This document shows, piece by piece, positions 36,990 to 47,874 of a stretch of 64,000 nucleotides of DNA. Made by a program: the position numbers and the translations under genes. This stretch comes from Rhabdophis nuchalis. Its lineage: Eukaryota; Chordata; Lepidosauria; Squamata; Natricidae. Position 1 is the first letter of the stretch; each line of letters begins with the position of its first letter. Where the stretch lies: positions 46,898,110 to 46,962,109 of the forward strand of contig CM077647.1 in NCBI GenBank assembly GCA_039707465.1, given 5' to 3'. The notes beneath the pieces were generated by a model. It saw only the letters and a list, made by a program, of their open reading frames with translations, was not told the origin of the DNA and searched no databases.

Positions 36990-38935
36990 TATCAAACATG
37001 GGCAGTCACTGAATGCTTAAGAGTTTCCCGAATCCTTGCTACTTCTTGTGATTATTTGAAATTTTGCAACCCATACCTGGTACCCTGAGTAGAATTAGAC
37101 CCTTCTCCAGATAAACATGGCAGGCCTAAGTGATTCTTCCTCAAATACATTGTTCTTCAGATGTTCTTCAGATATATTGTAATTATAGATTATAACGCCT
37201 TAGATTGTGCTATCGAGTAATTTTATAATTACCTGAATATGCTTGTGGTAAGATAGAGAGCAATACAAATTTGATTAATACATAAATAATTTTGGGAGTT
37301 GCAGTCTCAGGTATAACTAAAGGTGCACTGCAGTCCTAACAAATCTGCAGTCCAAACAAGTCTGCAGTACATATATCTGCAGAAATCAAATTACTATATC
37401 TTTACAGTATTTATTTATTTACATTTGCTACAGCTACCCAACATGATGGAGTCAGTGGGATATAACAATCTAAAGCAAGAGTTTACTGCCCTTTGTATCA
37501 TATTAAATTCTAGTTCCTGTTTTGAATTTGGTAAATTATCAATATGCTTCACTAGTATTTCTAATCTTCAGGTTGTATGGGAAACAGACTGACACTAATA
37601 ACATCAGTTTGACATATTATCATGTAATTGTATCCTGTGAAAAGCTATTCCTTATAGCAGTTTGCATAAATGCCTTGACAATTTGGATCTTTTGTGTGAA
37701 TTGCTTATTTTAGCTAAATATCTAACCAAAACCATTTCCTTTAGCATTTCTGATATTTGATTAGTAAACATGTCATTTTGGGTCAACTAAATATATCTAT
37801 TTCATTTTTTTTTCATTTTCAAACTAGCTTCCCTATTACTTCTTTCTTGAATTAGAGTTGCAGATAACCATTTGTGTAATATTTGATCTTCTAATGGAAA
37901 AAAGAAAAGAAAAACAAAAATGTAAACTCTGGTGGTATTAAATCAGGCTCTGTTTTAATCATCTAGCAATAAAACTGGTGCTCCTTATATTTGGGTACTA
38001 ACATTAAAAAGCAAGTAAGAGACTGAATTTCAAATGTTAATATTAACATTATGTTTTTAACAGCCTTACAGTAAGCAAAAGGATAATTTGATGATACTTA
38101 GTAAGAGAAGCCAGCTTGTCCTAGAGCTGAATTTGGCATCCTCTAATAGAGGTAGTTCCAGCAGTTGGTAGCAGTTTGTTGACTATATCTTGACTGACAA
38201 TTAAGCAGGTTCAGCCTGATAAATATTGATAAAAAATTGTACTGGAAACTTTTAGCGAATCCCACAGATGTAGCCAAGCAAGGAACTACTATACAACAAA
38301 AACTTAGAAAAGGACTATAGCAAACCACTCCATAATACATTGCTAGCAATGTATTAACTTCTAGAGGAATAAAGGAAATGGCTTATACTTAGATTCTTTC
38401 ATAATGTGTATGTTTAATTTGTGTATTACAATTAATAGTATCAAATTTTGTACATGAATTGTTTATAAGAACATGGAAGGCTCTCCATAGGCACTTACCG
38501 AAAGCATGCCAACTTATAGCTCAACATTTGCATATGGACTGGCAAACGTTTAAACATCACCGACATTATTTTTGTTCTGGAAATTCCAATATGATTATAT
38601 AAAGATTAATCATATTAATTGTTTTTGGCTCCTCTTTGCAAAGTCCTTCAAACAGAATGTCCATATACACAAGGTTGAACTTCTGCTGTAGACAACCTTT
38701 TAGCTGATGGTCATTGCAGCACTTACTATTTCTTTGACTTCAGTGTTTTATCCATTTAGCTCAAAGTTCCTCACTGTAGCATTCTGCTGCTAGGACATTT
38801 CATCCCCTCTTTTCACAATTAAGGTCAGATGGAAAATTAGTTGCAGAGAGACCTGGACTGTAACTCAGAAATAAGTTCTGTTAGAACCATTCATTCTTAA
38901 CCTGAAGTTCTCCCCAAAAAATTAGGACAACAGCT
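36990..38935. other. No gene seen; AT-rich
   Basis: Intergenic DNA. No coding frame, splice pattern or recognised transposon was found. Confidence 0.4.
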
Positions 38936-38939
38936 GATA

Positions 38940-38970
38940 AAATTTCAGTATAAAATTTATACTGAAATTT
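38940..38970. repeat. Perfect 15-bp inverted repeat
   Basis: AAATTTCAGTATAAA and its exact inverse are separated by one base. A third partial copy (TTTTATACTGAAAT) follows at 38,979-38,992. This is a small AT-rich hairpin. Confidence 0.9.
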
Positions 38971-39184
38971 ATTTTTATTTTTATACTGAAATATCCCTTA
39001 TGTATTTTCAGGAATGCCTAGATTTTACCAACAGAAAACAATTGCCAGAAAGAAGTAACAGCTGGGTTAAGCAATTTGAGGGCAGAGCACAAAATCTGCT
39101 AAGCTCCAGATATGGTATTCAGCTGTAATTCCAGTACACAGTCCTATACATTTACAATTATTCATGTAGTGAACCTCCAAACGT

Positions 39185-39320
39185 ACTGAAAAAAGTGACT
39201 TAGGACCAGTCCTTGCACTTATATAAGCAACAATAGCAGATTTATATACCGCTTCATAGTGCTTTAGAACCCTCTCTAAGCTGTTTACAGAGTCATGGCC
39301 ATTCTGTATGCCCAACACAT
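39185..39320. mobile_element. Mixed repeat remnants
   Basis: ACTGAAAAAAGTGACTTAGGACC is a fragment of the MITE family at 19.2 kb. It runs into AGCAGATTTATATACCGCTTCATAGTGC ... CTCTCTAAGCTGTTTACAGAG, another common squamate interspersed repeat. Confidence 0.45.
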
Positions 39321-39509
39321 TTAGGACTATATTATTCATTTTCAGTGCATCACAGTTAAGAGCTCAACTTTCAGAGACACAATATGTTGGATAAAGGGAA
39401 AAATTCAAAATATATTGGATAGCACAAATAAATACTGTTCACTATATAGAGCAATTTAATTTTTCTTTTCATTTTTGTTGGCTCCTTTGGAGAATTGTTG
39501 CTTCCTCTA

Positions 39510-39708
39510 CAGTAAGAGTTCCCAAACACTTCAGCTCATCAACCCCTGTCATGAATTTTCAGACTGTACATTGACATCCTCAATCATTTATTATATGAAA
39601 ATATTAATAATTATTATTTCAATTAACAGTACCACAAATCATAACAACAAGTACCATAATGGATAGTCCCACTGGACGTTAATATTGTCACTTTGGAGAA
39701 CCCTGCTG
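39510..39708. mobile_element. hAT-like remnant
   Basis: The start CAGTAAGAGTTCCCAAACACTTCAG and end CTTTGGAGAACCCTGCTG are inverted and resemble hAT termini (CAGGGTTCTCCAAAG when reversed). No clear 8-bp duplication remains. Confidence 0.4.
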
Positions 39709-39709
39709 T

Positions 39710-40385
39710 AAATGCTTCCTTGTTCTTAATACAATTATTCTGTCTAGTTTGCTACAGAGACCTTTTCAAAAAATGAGAAAAATCACTCTGTTTAAAAATC
39801 AGTGAAAGCTGGATCAGAAGAGGTGTTTGTATATAAAGATATTTGGGGATGAGATAAGATGGTGATGGATCAGCAGCTTCTCTGCTGAGCTACTTATGAT
39901 AACTTATTCTATTCATTAAAAAAAAACAAGTAGATATGCATAAAAATATATATGCAATGCCTACTTAGCCAAAGCATGCAGGTATTCCTTTACAGAAATC
40001 TGTTATTTTATGAGTCTTATGTTTTCTCAGAAGTAAGTTCAACTAAATTTATGGATTACTTCCAGGCAAAAAGATATTGAATCTTAACAATTTTAGTTGT
40101 AATATCCTATTACTTACTCTCACCTTCTCAAAAATGGAGTGTCAATATCTTATAATGAGAAAATGTAAAAATACTGTCATTTTTACTTTGCGTTTTGCCT
40201 TTGGGTGTTGCATTTTCTTAGTTACTTTTACTTAAAGTTTCCAGTTATTAATTAATATGATGGGGCATTTTATTTCATTTTAAAGTATTTCTCTCTAGCT
40301 TTATGTAAATCTTGTCATCTTCATATTTCTAGCATATTTTATGCAAATAGTTGCTTAAAATGAAAATTCTAATGCCAAATGAAGA
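39710..40385. other. No gene seen
   Basis: AT-rich intergenic DNA. The stretch 40,028-40,075 may be another copy of the MITE-like relic seen at 23.4 kb. Confidence 0.35.
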
Positions 40386-40389
40386 AAAT

Positions 40390-40720
40390 TCATGGCGTGC
40401 ATCTTGTGTTGCACTTTAATCACTGTATCCCCGGAAAGTATTGACAGTTGTCCCATAGATGCTATTAAAGCTCCTGTCCAAGGTTAAATGAAATTGCAGT
40501 TTATCAGGGCAGCATTGAGAAAATAAGGGAATCTGTTCATGGCTCTTGATTAATGCCAAGCGTGATCAACACAAGGGGGTTCATTAAGCTATACATCATG
40601 TGGGTAATTTAACATGTCATTGTGCCTGCTGTCTGCCTTAACTCTCTGTACAAGACAATGCTCCAAAGTTGCATCAGCTACAGATGTAGAACTTCTACAT
40701 CACAGAGTTTAATCATACTT
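40390..40720. promoter_or_regulatory. Candidate conserved non-coding block
   Basis: This complex unique-looking sequence has GCACTTTAATCACTG, CTTGATTAATGCC, GGTTCATTAAGC and ATTTAACATGTCATTG. It stands out from the surrounding AT-rich desert. No frame is open across it. The regulatory role is inference. Confidence 0.25.
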
Positions 40721-41161
40721 ACCGTGACTTGCTAGCTTAATTTTTATTCATCAGTTCAGTTTTTCAAATATCTTCCTTTTTCCTTTTTTAAAAAATTCAT
40801 AACTTTGCAGCCTTGATTCATCATGTGCAGTATACAAAAGCAGCATATTAGATCTCAGAGACTGCTGCCAATGATTTCAATCCACAGGCTCATTCATCCA
40901 CTTATAAAGCTTGCATTTTGGAGAGAAAGCAACTCTGTTTAGCTAAGGCAGATTGAAATCCACCTAACCAAAGGATTATTTTCTAGCTTACGCTGATATA
41001 CCATTTTGAGGAGGAAGCTGAAGATAATATGCATTGCCACTTTGTGGAACTAGGAATTGTTGAAATGAAGCTCATTAAGGCTTTCTGCAGTCAAAGTTAT
41101 TAGAGTTTATATTGGCTGTGTTACAGAATGCAGTGAGCCATTGTTTCATACATGCTTTGCT

Positions 41162-41188
41162 CTGTGTGTGTGTGTGTGTGTGTGTGTA
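41162..41188. repeat. (TG)n microsatellite
   Basis: Thirteen TG units. Confidence 0.95.
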
Positions 41189-41339
41189 TTCAATATTATT
41201 TATATTGAAAGCATAGGTATAAATATACACAACTGATAAACATTGAGATTTGGGCTATAACATAAAAGTATTATAATGTCCTCATTAAACTCTGTAAACA
41301 GCATTGTAATATGAACTTTGGATCTAGATTTATTTGTTG

Positions 41340-41515
41340 CTTTCCTTCAGATAATTTAAGTGGTCTATATAGAGAACATCCCATACAATTTATTCTTATA
41401 GTAACAGTATTGGGAGGTAAGTTGAGCACAGAGAATGACTATCCCAAGCAATTATGGGAACTAAATTTGAATTTCTTTGGTGTTAGACCAGCATTTTAAC
41501 CACTTCACTACAATG
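41340..41515 (-). mobile_element. MIR/L2-like SINE remnant
   Basis: Reading reversed, the order TAACCACTTCACTACA, GACCAGCATTTTA, GAATTTCTTTGG, CTATCCCAAGCAATTATG, GGGAGGTAAGTTGAGCAC follows the usual MIR-type core (unique start, internal GGATTTGAAC region, 3' AGGTAGG). It is strongly decayed. Confidence 0.35.
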
Positions 41516-41519
41516 AGAC

Positions 41520-42705
41520 AAGGTATGGAGAGTTCTAGGTGGTACATCTTTTCAAATAATCAGTGAATAAATAAGCAATAATTACTGCAATATAATATTT
41601 GTATGTCCAAAGGAATGATTATTTAAAATCACTAATGGTTAAAAAAATCAAATTATTTCTTCATTGGTTGAAAACCTTTTCCAGAAAAGTGGTTGAAGCA
41701 ATCTATATATCTGTCTGAGATTCAGCAGAAATAACATTGCTGCCTGTAGAATATCATTACTTATTTTCATCAAAGTAATGAGATATTGGAATAGTCTTGT
41801 ATAGCAATTGGATACAATATCTTCTGAGAAAAGAAAATAGTTGCCAGAGGATGAAGAAAAGAGCAACAAAATGTATTGAGGAATTAAAACAATTCTTCTA
41901 CAAGAAAAAATTATGATGCATGGATTATTATTATTATTTGGATTAAATAGAAAATGAAAGACAGATGTAACAAGAGTCAGAAAAAATTAAAATCACAACA
42001 AAGGTTTTCTACCTTTTTACTTGCATGGATTTCTAACTGCATGGATTCATAGGCTAAATGATAGGACAAATCTTTTTAGTGCAACTTTTGTAATGGTAGC
42101 TGCCAATTTGGATGGCTTCAGAAGGAATTAAGATCAACAATTATGTGCAACAGAGATGAAAAGAAGACTGGTGACAACATTCTTCAAGGAGAAAATCTGG
42201 GAATTGGCTACTTTTAGCTTTGAAAAAAGATTTCTGAGATATGATGACACAAATACCAAAAAACTCTCATACTGAAAAGTCCAAGAGCTATTTTTGCATC
42301 TGAGAGTACATAGAATAGATCAGAGACCAACATTCATTTGCCTAATTAATACTTTAGAGGTCTATGAATCTGATTAAATTGTTATTAAATTCATTTATTT
42401 TATAAGGTTACCCATTTCAGCTACAAGTGGCTCTGGGAAGTATGCAACAAATTTAAAAACAGCTAAAAAGTATAATTAAAAAGTATAAAGTATATCATAT
42501 AGTTTAATTACCTACAGGAATGGTTTATGGCAAGAGATGGGTTCACAAAGACCTGGAAGAAAGTGTTTGGAAAAGAACGATAAAGTCATCAAAAGGGCTT
42601 GAAATTAAAACTGGAGGCTAGAGGAGACCAATTTATAGGACCAAAAGCAAAGCATCAACTCTAACACAACAAATCAGACAATCAGAAATGGAGTAGTTAG
42701 AATGA
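41520..42705. other. No gene seen
   Basis: AT-rich intergenic DNA with no recognised element. Confidence 0.4.
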
Positions 42706-42709
42706 AGCA

Positions 42710-42978
42710 GGGGTGGGTTCCTGCCAGTTCTAACGTCTTCTATAAAAGAGGTTCCACAAACCTACAGTGCCTTTTAGAACCGGTTCCAACTCCCTCTGCC
42801 CGCCCGTGTGCACATCATTAAGATGAAGAGTGAGAGGAGGAATTATGGGAGTTGAAGTCCACAAGTCTTAAAGCTATCAAGTTTGAACAAAAACCCTGGG
42901 GTTTTTTCTAAAGAGTTAGAGGTGCAAGTCTTGTAACTTGACAGCTTTAAGACCTGCCTGCTTCAAACCTCCAATGTT
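42710..42978. mobile_element. MITE remnants: AGGGGTGGGTTCC repeat plus hAT-like palindrome
   Basis: CAGGGGTGGGTTCCTGCCAGTTCTAAC is the start of a common squamate repeat. At 42,846-42,886 GAGTTGAAGTCCACAAGTCTTAAAGC... is inverted at 42,937-42,975 (AACTTGACAGCTTTAAGACCTG...), the same palindromic MITE as at 16.1 kb. Confidence 0.5.
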
Positions 42979-42994
42979 TAGTCCCCAATAGTCC

Positions 42995-43182
42995 CCAACC
43001 TCCGTTGGGGACTATTTTTAGATAGTTTTAAATTTGGGGATTTTAAATTGATTTTAGCACAGGGGGAAATTTAATATCTTTTTAAATTTTATATCTTTGT
43101 TTATACTTGTATGTTTTAATTTCCTGTGCGCTGCCCTGGGTCCTTTTTGGAGAAGGGCGGGGTATAAATGCGAATTTAAAAA
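42995..43182 (+). mobile_element. CR1/L3-type LINE 3' UTR fragment
   Basis: GGGGACTATTTTTAGATAGTTTT ... ATTTTAGCACAGGGGG ... TTTCCTGTGCGCTGCCCTGGGTCC ... GAGAAGGGCGGGGTATAAATG is the 3' UTR of the 33-kb and 52-kb LINEs. Its 5' junction carries an inverted repeat (TAGTCCCCAA at 42,979-42,988 and 42,989-42,998 against TTGGGGACTA at 43,005-43,014). Confidence 0.8.
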
Positions 43183-43204
43183 AAATGCCAGAGTTTCTGA
43201 GCCA

Positions 43205-43258
43205 ACGTTTTGGTTGCTAAGCAAGAGCATTGTTAAGTGAGTTTCATCACATTTTACA
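43205..43258 (-). mobile_element. Fragment of the 19.2-kb MITE family
   Basis: TTTTGGTTGCTAAGCAAGAGCATTGTTAAGTGAGTTTCATCACATTTTAC is the reversed interior of the MITE at 19,230-19,592. Confidence 0.5.
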
Positions 43259-43425
43259 AGTTGGCCACACCCACCCAGTCACATGATTGCCAAGCCATTC
43301 CCACCCAGTCACATGGCTGGCAAGCCACTCCCACCCAGTCAAATGGCTGGCAAGCCACTCCCACAAAGCAGGCCACACCTACAGAAGAGGCTCTAAAACA
43401 TTTTGAAACCCACCACTGGAATGAA
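43259..43425. repeat. Three-unit minisatellite, about 29-bp unit
   Basis: The unit CCACTCCCACCCAGTCACATGGCTGGCAAG is repeated three times with minor changes. It is followed by GGCCACACCTACAGAAGAGGC and TTTGAAACCCACCACTGG, the end of a common squamate repeat. A related end occurs at 56,320-56,425. Confidence 0.7.
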
Positions 43426-44287
43426 GGGACACTAGGGTATAAAACAGTAGATGCAGGAAGAAAATGCAGGGTTAGCCAAAAAGAGTCCAGATGCCTGTAC
43501 ATTCAAGCTCAGAGTTTGGGAAACAGAGAACTTGAAGTCCTAGTACATTACTGAAACTTGGTGGCATGGAATCCATACTGCCACATACTACTGGAAGGAT
43601 ATCAATTGTTCAAAAGAAACGGATCCAACAAAAGATTTGCATAAAATGTAAAGAAAAATTACACCTCTGCAGAAATACAAAACATGATTAAAGTCTTCTT
43701 GCAAGTATTTGGGTGAATATTAGGGGAAATGAAATGGCATCACTATAGTAGTGGTCCCCAACTAAGTGAAGGAAACAGATGGATTTTTGCTAACCAGTTA
43801 GTTGAGGTATGCCGGAAACACCCCTCTATAGTAACGGGATTTGAATTACCCTGACATCAATTAGGAAGCAAATTCTGCAGTGAGTGAGAGATTGAACAGG
43901 TTCATGGTATGCTTAGCTAAAATGTTTGTCATCCAAAAGGTGGAGAGGGAATTAGAGGTACTAGACGTAATTCTTACTAATGAAGATGAAATTGTTGAGA
44001 AAGGGGAAGAGGTAGAAACATTGGGGATAGTGACCATGTCATTCATCATAAAGCAGGAACAGGTAACTGAGCAAACTCAAACTAGTGTTTTAGACTTTAA
44101 GAAAGCTGACTTAATAAACTAAGAAAAAGAATAGGAAAGATTCCACGGATGGAAATCCTAGAGGGGAAAAACAGTTAATGATGCCTGGCAAATTTTGAAA
44201 AATGAGATAATAAAGGCCTAAACATGAATAATATCACAGCAAGAGAAAACTAAGAGACTCCAGAAAATAGGAAACATCATAAATATG
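43426..44287. other. No gene seen
   Basis: Intergenic DNA. The 80-codon frame at 43,880-44,122 (plus) is Glu/Val-rich but has no recognised domain and no support as a gene. Confidence 0.35.
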
Positions 44288-44416
44288 AACCAGTTGTCAA
44301 TTTTGAATGTTGATCATGTGATCACAGGGGTGCTGCAATGGAAAGTAAACATCAGAAACAGTAATAAGTCACTTTTTTCAGTGCTGTTGTAGCTTTTTAA
44401 TAGTCACTAAATGTTG
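44288..44416 (-). mobile_element. Fragment of the 19.2-kb MITE family
   Basis: ATGTTGATCATGTGATCACAGGGGTGCTGCAA ... AAGTCACTTTTTTCAGTGCTGTTGTAGCTTTTTAATAGTCACTAAATG is the reverse of the MITE body seen at 19.2 kb and 39.2 kb. Confidence 0.6.
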
Positions 44417-44739
44417 CAAGAAAAGGGGTACCTATTCTAGAAATCAGTATGAGTTTGTTAAAAGCAGATTATGACAAACAAACCTTGTCTTCTTTTATAA
44501 ACTGACTAAATTAGTGGATTAAGGAAATGTTGTGGATATAGTAGACTTCAATAAGGCATTAGATAAAAACCACAGCCTACTTATTGGTAAAATAGAATAA
44601 TGAAGAATAGATAGTACATAACCAAATAATTATGCAGTTGGCTGACCAACTGAACTCACAATGTTGTCCTAATGGAACTACATTTATATGAAAGGAATTA
44701 TACAATGGGGGGGCACTTCAAGGTTCTGTGTTGAAAGGC

Positions 44740-45020
44740 ACAGGCCCAGATTCCCTCGCTTCTCCCAAGCATTTCTTTGCCTACCTATTTTCAGATCTGT
44801 CATGTTTGTCACCATCATGTGCATGGAAACAAAAGTTTGTGGGACTAAAAAAAGTTCAATCAATCAATTCCAACTTTGCAAGATCTTTTTTTTCTCCTCA
44901 GGTAGTTGGGATTGACTGACTAAACTTTTTTTTAGTCCCACAAACTTTTCTTGAAAAATGCAATGGAGAAACACGGTGGACCTGGAAATCAGGCATGCAA
45001 AGAAATGCTTGGGGGAAGGA
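44740..45020. repeat. Large imperfect inverted repeat (fold-back)
   Basis: Left arm about 44,750-44,875 and right arm about 44,902-45,020 are reverse complements. AAGCATTTCTTTGCCTACCT matches AGGCATGCAAAGAAATGCTT, and GTTTGTGGGACTAAAAAAAGTT matches AACTTTTTTTTAGTCCCACAAAC (with one extra base in the run). The spacer is about 26 bases. A third copy of the right arm lies in direct orientation at about 45,174-45,250. Its family is unknown. Confidence 0.75.
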
Positions 45021-45389
45021 AGGGCATCTGGGTGCAAGGCACTGAAATGGGCCCATCTCTCTCCAGCTGCTGCCCAGGCCTGCTGGAGGGAAGGCGGTAC
45101 TTAAATGCAGCAGCATTCCAGCTCTGGCTGGGAAGGGGCAGCCAGCATGGGTACTGCAGCCAGGATGTGGTGAGAAATGCAATAGAGAAATGTGACAGAC
45201 CTGGAAATCAGGTAGGCAAAGAAATACTTGGAGGAAGTGAGGGTATCTAGGTGGTGGTGGAGCTGGAAGATGGAGACGGACCATACCTCCCATGACGGCC
45301 AACCTGACCTGGGTGAGCCAGTGGTTAAATTATTTGAATCTTGCTACTGAGTAGAGGGATAATATAAAGATTGCAAGGAGTGATAGTAC

Positions 45390-45885
45390 CACTCTATATT
45401 GTACTGTTAGACCCCACCTGGATTTCTCTGTCCAATTCTATACACCACAATACAGAAAGGATGCTCAGGCCCTAGAAAAAGTAGAAAGAAGAGCAACAAA
45501 GATGTGATAAGGGGTCTGGAGGCTAAACTATATAAAAAACAGCTAAGTGAACTGGATATATTTAGCATAATGAAGACAAAGCTTTGAAGTGACATGATAA
45601 TGGCATCTTCCAATAGAGGAGGTTGATTTATTCTCCAAAAAATCTGGGGATGGGGCAAAAAGCAATGGATGGAATCTCATCAAAGAGAGAGCCAACATAG
45701 AACTAAGGATAAATTTCCTGACAATGAGAAAAATTAATTAATGGAGTAGTTGTGGGTGTTCCATTGCTGGAGGTTTTTAAGAAAAGGCTGTACAACCATT
45801 TATCTGGGATAGAGGGATTATCAGGAGTTCTGCTTTGAGCAATGTGTTGGACTAGGACCTACTCAGGCCTATGATTCTATTTTTA
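45390..45885 (+). mobile_element. CR1 LINE 3' end
   Basis: The classic CR1 terminal part is present in order: AGACCCCACCTGGATT, AGAAGAGCAACAAAGATG, GATAAATTTCCTGAC, GGAGGTTTTTAAG, GTTGGACTAGGACCTACTCAGGCC, ATGATTCTAT. The reading frame is lost and only 3' sequence remains. Confidence 0.75.
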
Positions 45886-46799
45886 AGGTATATTTCTGGG
45901 GAATGTGAGTAAGAGTATATAAAAGCCCTCATGACCTCCTTTGGAGCATCCAATAGATTTTGTACTAACTAGGATGGAAAGAAAATGATTAGTCAAAGGG
46001 CCTTCTATATGGTCTTGGTTTTTTTAATTATTTTTTTTTAAATTTTCTCATATATACATTCACAAACATACATTCCCATAAGTACTGTTAATATTTATGT
46101 TTTATCTTTTAACATTTATCGCAATTTATTTACACTTTAAAAATTTAATCCGGGTCACTTTTCTGCTACCCCATACATTCATCTTATTTTACAACAACCC
46201 TACTTCTTCTGTCTCCTTTCCTCCCTCCCTTCTCTTATATGGTCTTGTTAATTCCATAGATGACATACCAAGTGCAACAGAATGACAATTGTCAATAAAA
46301 GAATTTTATTCACAGAACTCGCTGGGTTTTTTTTCCATTTGCAAAAGGGACATACTACTTGCATACGATTTCTCTCAAAATATGATGATTCAAATGTGAA
46401 TGGCTGTCCATTGACATTCTCATATTTCTTCCTTCTGACAGAATTCTACCTGTCACAGTAGTTTGTATCAGGCACAGATATCTTGAGAATAAATATTTCA
46501 TTTTTAGGTTTTCAACGAACTGTTTAAATACTTATGTTTCACTGTAAATATATGCACTATGAATATTATGAATATTCCTCTGAACAGTGAATTTTACTGA
46601 TGAAATCTGAAAAAGCTATTTTTATTTTAATTTGGGGGTTTGTAAATGTTTTCAATGAACTCTAATGAAAAGTAATAATGGCATAAGTGAGCATAAATGT
46701 TAAAGCATACAAGGTGATTGTTTAACTTTAATAGAGATTAAAGAACTAGCAGTGGAATGAGGAGTTTTTAGTTAAATTGGCACATTGTTTAAATTAGCT
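45886..46799. other. No gene seen
   Basis: AT-rich intergenic DNA without recognised repeat or coherent frame. Confidence 0.4.
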
Positions 46800-46919
46800 T
46801 CCATTCATTATGATAGTATGAATATTCTTTACCTTAAAATGCAAAAAGGTCATTCCCATGTAAACCATTATTTTCTTTAATACATTTTTCTTTCTTTCCT
46901 CTTCTAAAAAATCTGTATT

Positions 46920-47235
46920 GTGTTCTACTTCCATTAATTATCAAGGGTTTATTTACAAGACAATAATTAATTATACCTTTGGGGAAGCTCAAGTATATAA
47001 GATGAATCAAAGCAGACTTGATAAGAAGCGATGAAAGTCTCACATAATTAAGCAAGACACTGGAGACCAATTGTTTATGGAATTATTTTGCCGGAGTTAA
47101 TTGATACTAATTATTTAATCTGATTTTCTTCTTCCCAGTGAATCTTTCACCAATTCACGGCATTATGTAAATGACAGAGAGTCAACTGACTTTAGCAAGG
47201 TGTTCTCTCTGCAGCAGGATCTTCTGTGCAGAAAT
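46920..47235. promoter_or_regulatory. Candidate homeodomain-rich non-coding block
   Basis: This is dense in TAAT cores: CCATTAATTATC, CAATAATTAATTATACC, CATAATTAAGC, GGAGTTAATTGATACTAATTATTTAATC. The sequence is complex and not obviously repetitive. The regulatory interpretation is inference from motif density only. Confidence 0.25.
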
Positions 47236-47619
47236 TTTATTGGGAAAAAGCTGAAGTTTTAGAATTTTATTCAATCAACGTTCAAGTTATACAAACCGTA
47301 AAAGCTTTTTTATGCATAATAAATCCAAAATCCTGTTAACGTTTGAAGCTGCACATTGCATTTTTGATATTTGATTTCATTGTTAAATTATATTAGGGTT
47401 GTTATATTAGGGTTGTTATATTTAACTGGTGTGGTCAGAATCCTATTAAGAAAACAGTCATTGTCTTTACAAAATTATAAATTGTGTTCTAAATGTAGTT
47501 TGTGGAATAGACCTTGATGCATGATAAAATAAAGAAGTTGCTAATATCACTTTCATGAAGACATTACAGACTATGATATGTACCAATAAAGGATAATATT
47601 TTTAGCTCTGTGTTTACAT

Positions 47620-47874
47620 GAGGGGTCTTCGGTGCTCACTGAGCTTGGTTGCTTTTTGGCAGACGTTTCATTACCCAAACTAGGTAACATCATAAATTCT
47701 AGTACCTGTGTATTTGGACTTGGTTTGGTCTAGGATGGTCACATTTTCCCAATTGAATCTAGGTTTAAATCTGTCTATAGGTTATGAAAAGAAAGATGAA
47801 ACATGATGAAAATTCTTTAATTTCACAACCTGTAGACAGATTTAACCATAGTTTCAACTGGGAAAATGTGACCA
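47620..47874 (-). mobile_element. Penelope-like element, left part with fold-back arms
   Basis: The left arm (47,711-47,788) and the start of the right arm (47,821-47,874) are inverted copies with roughly 85-90% identity over the 54 paired bases. On the minus strand, 47,662-47,696 reads ATGATGTTACCTAGTTTGGG, then TAATGAAACGTCTG, a decayed hammerhead-type fold found in Penelope-like pseudo-LTRs. Assignment to Penelope is inference from this motif. Confidence 0.5.
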
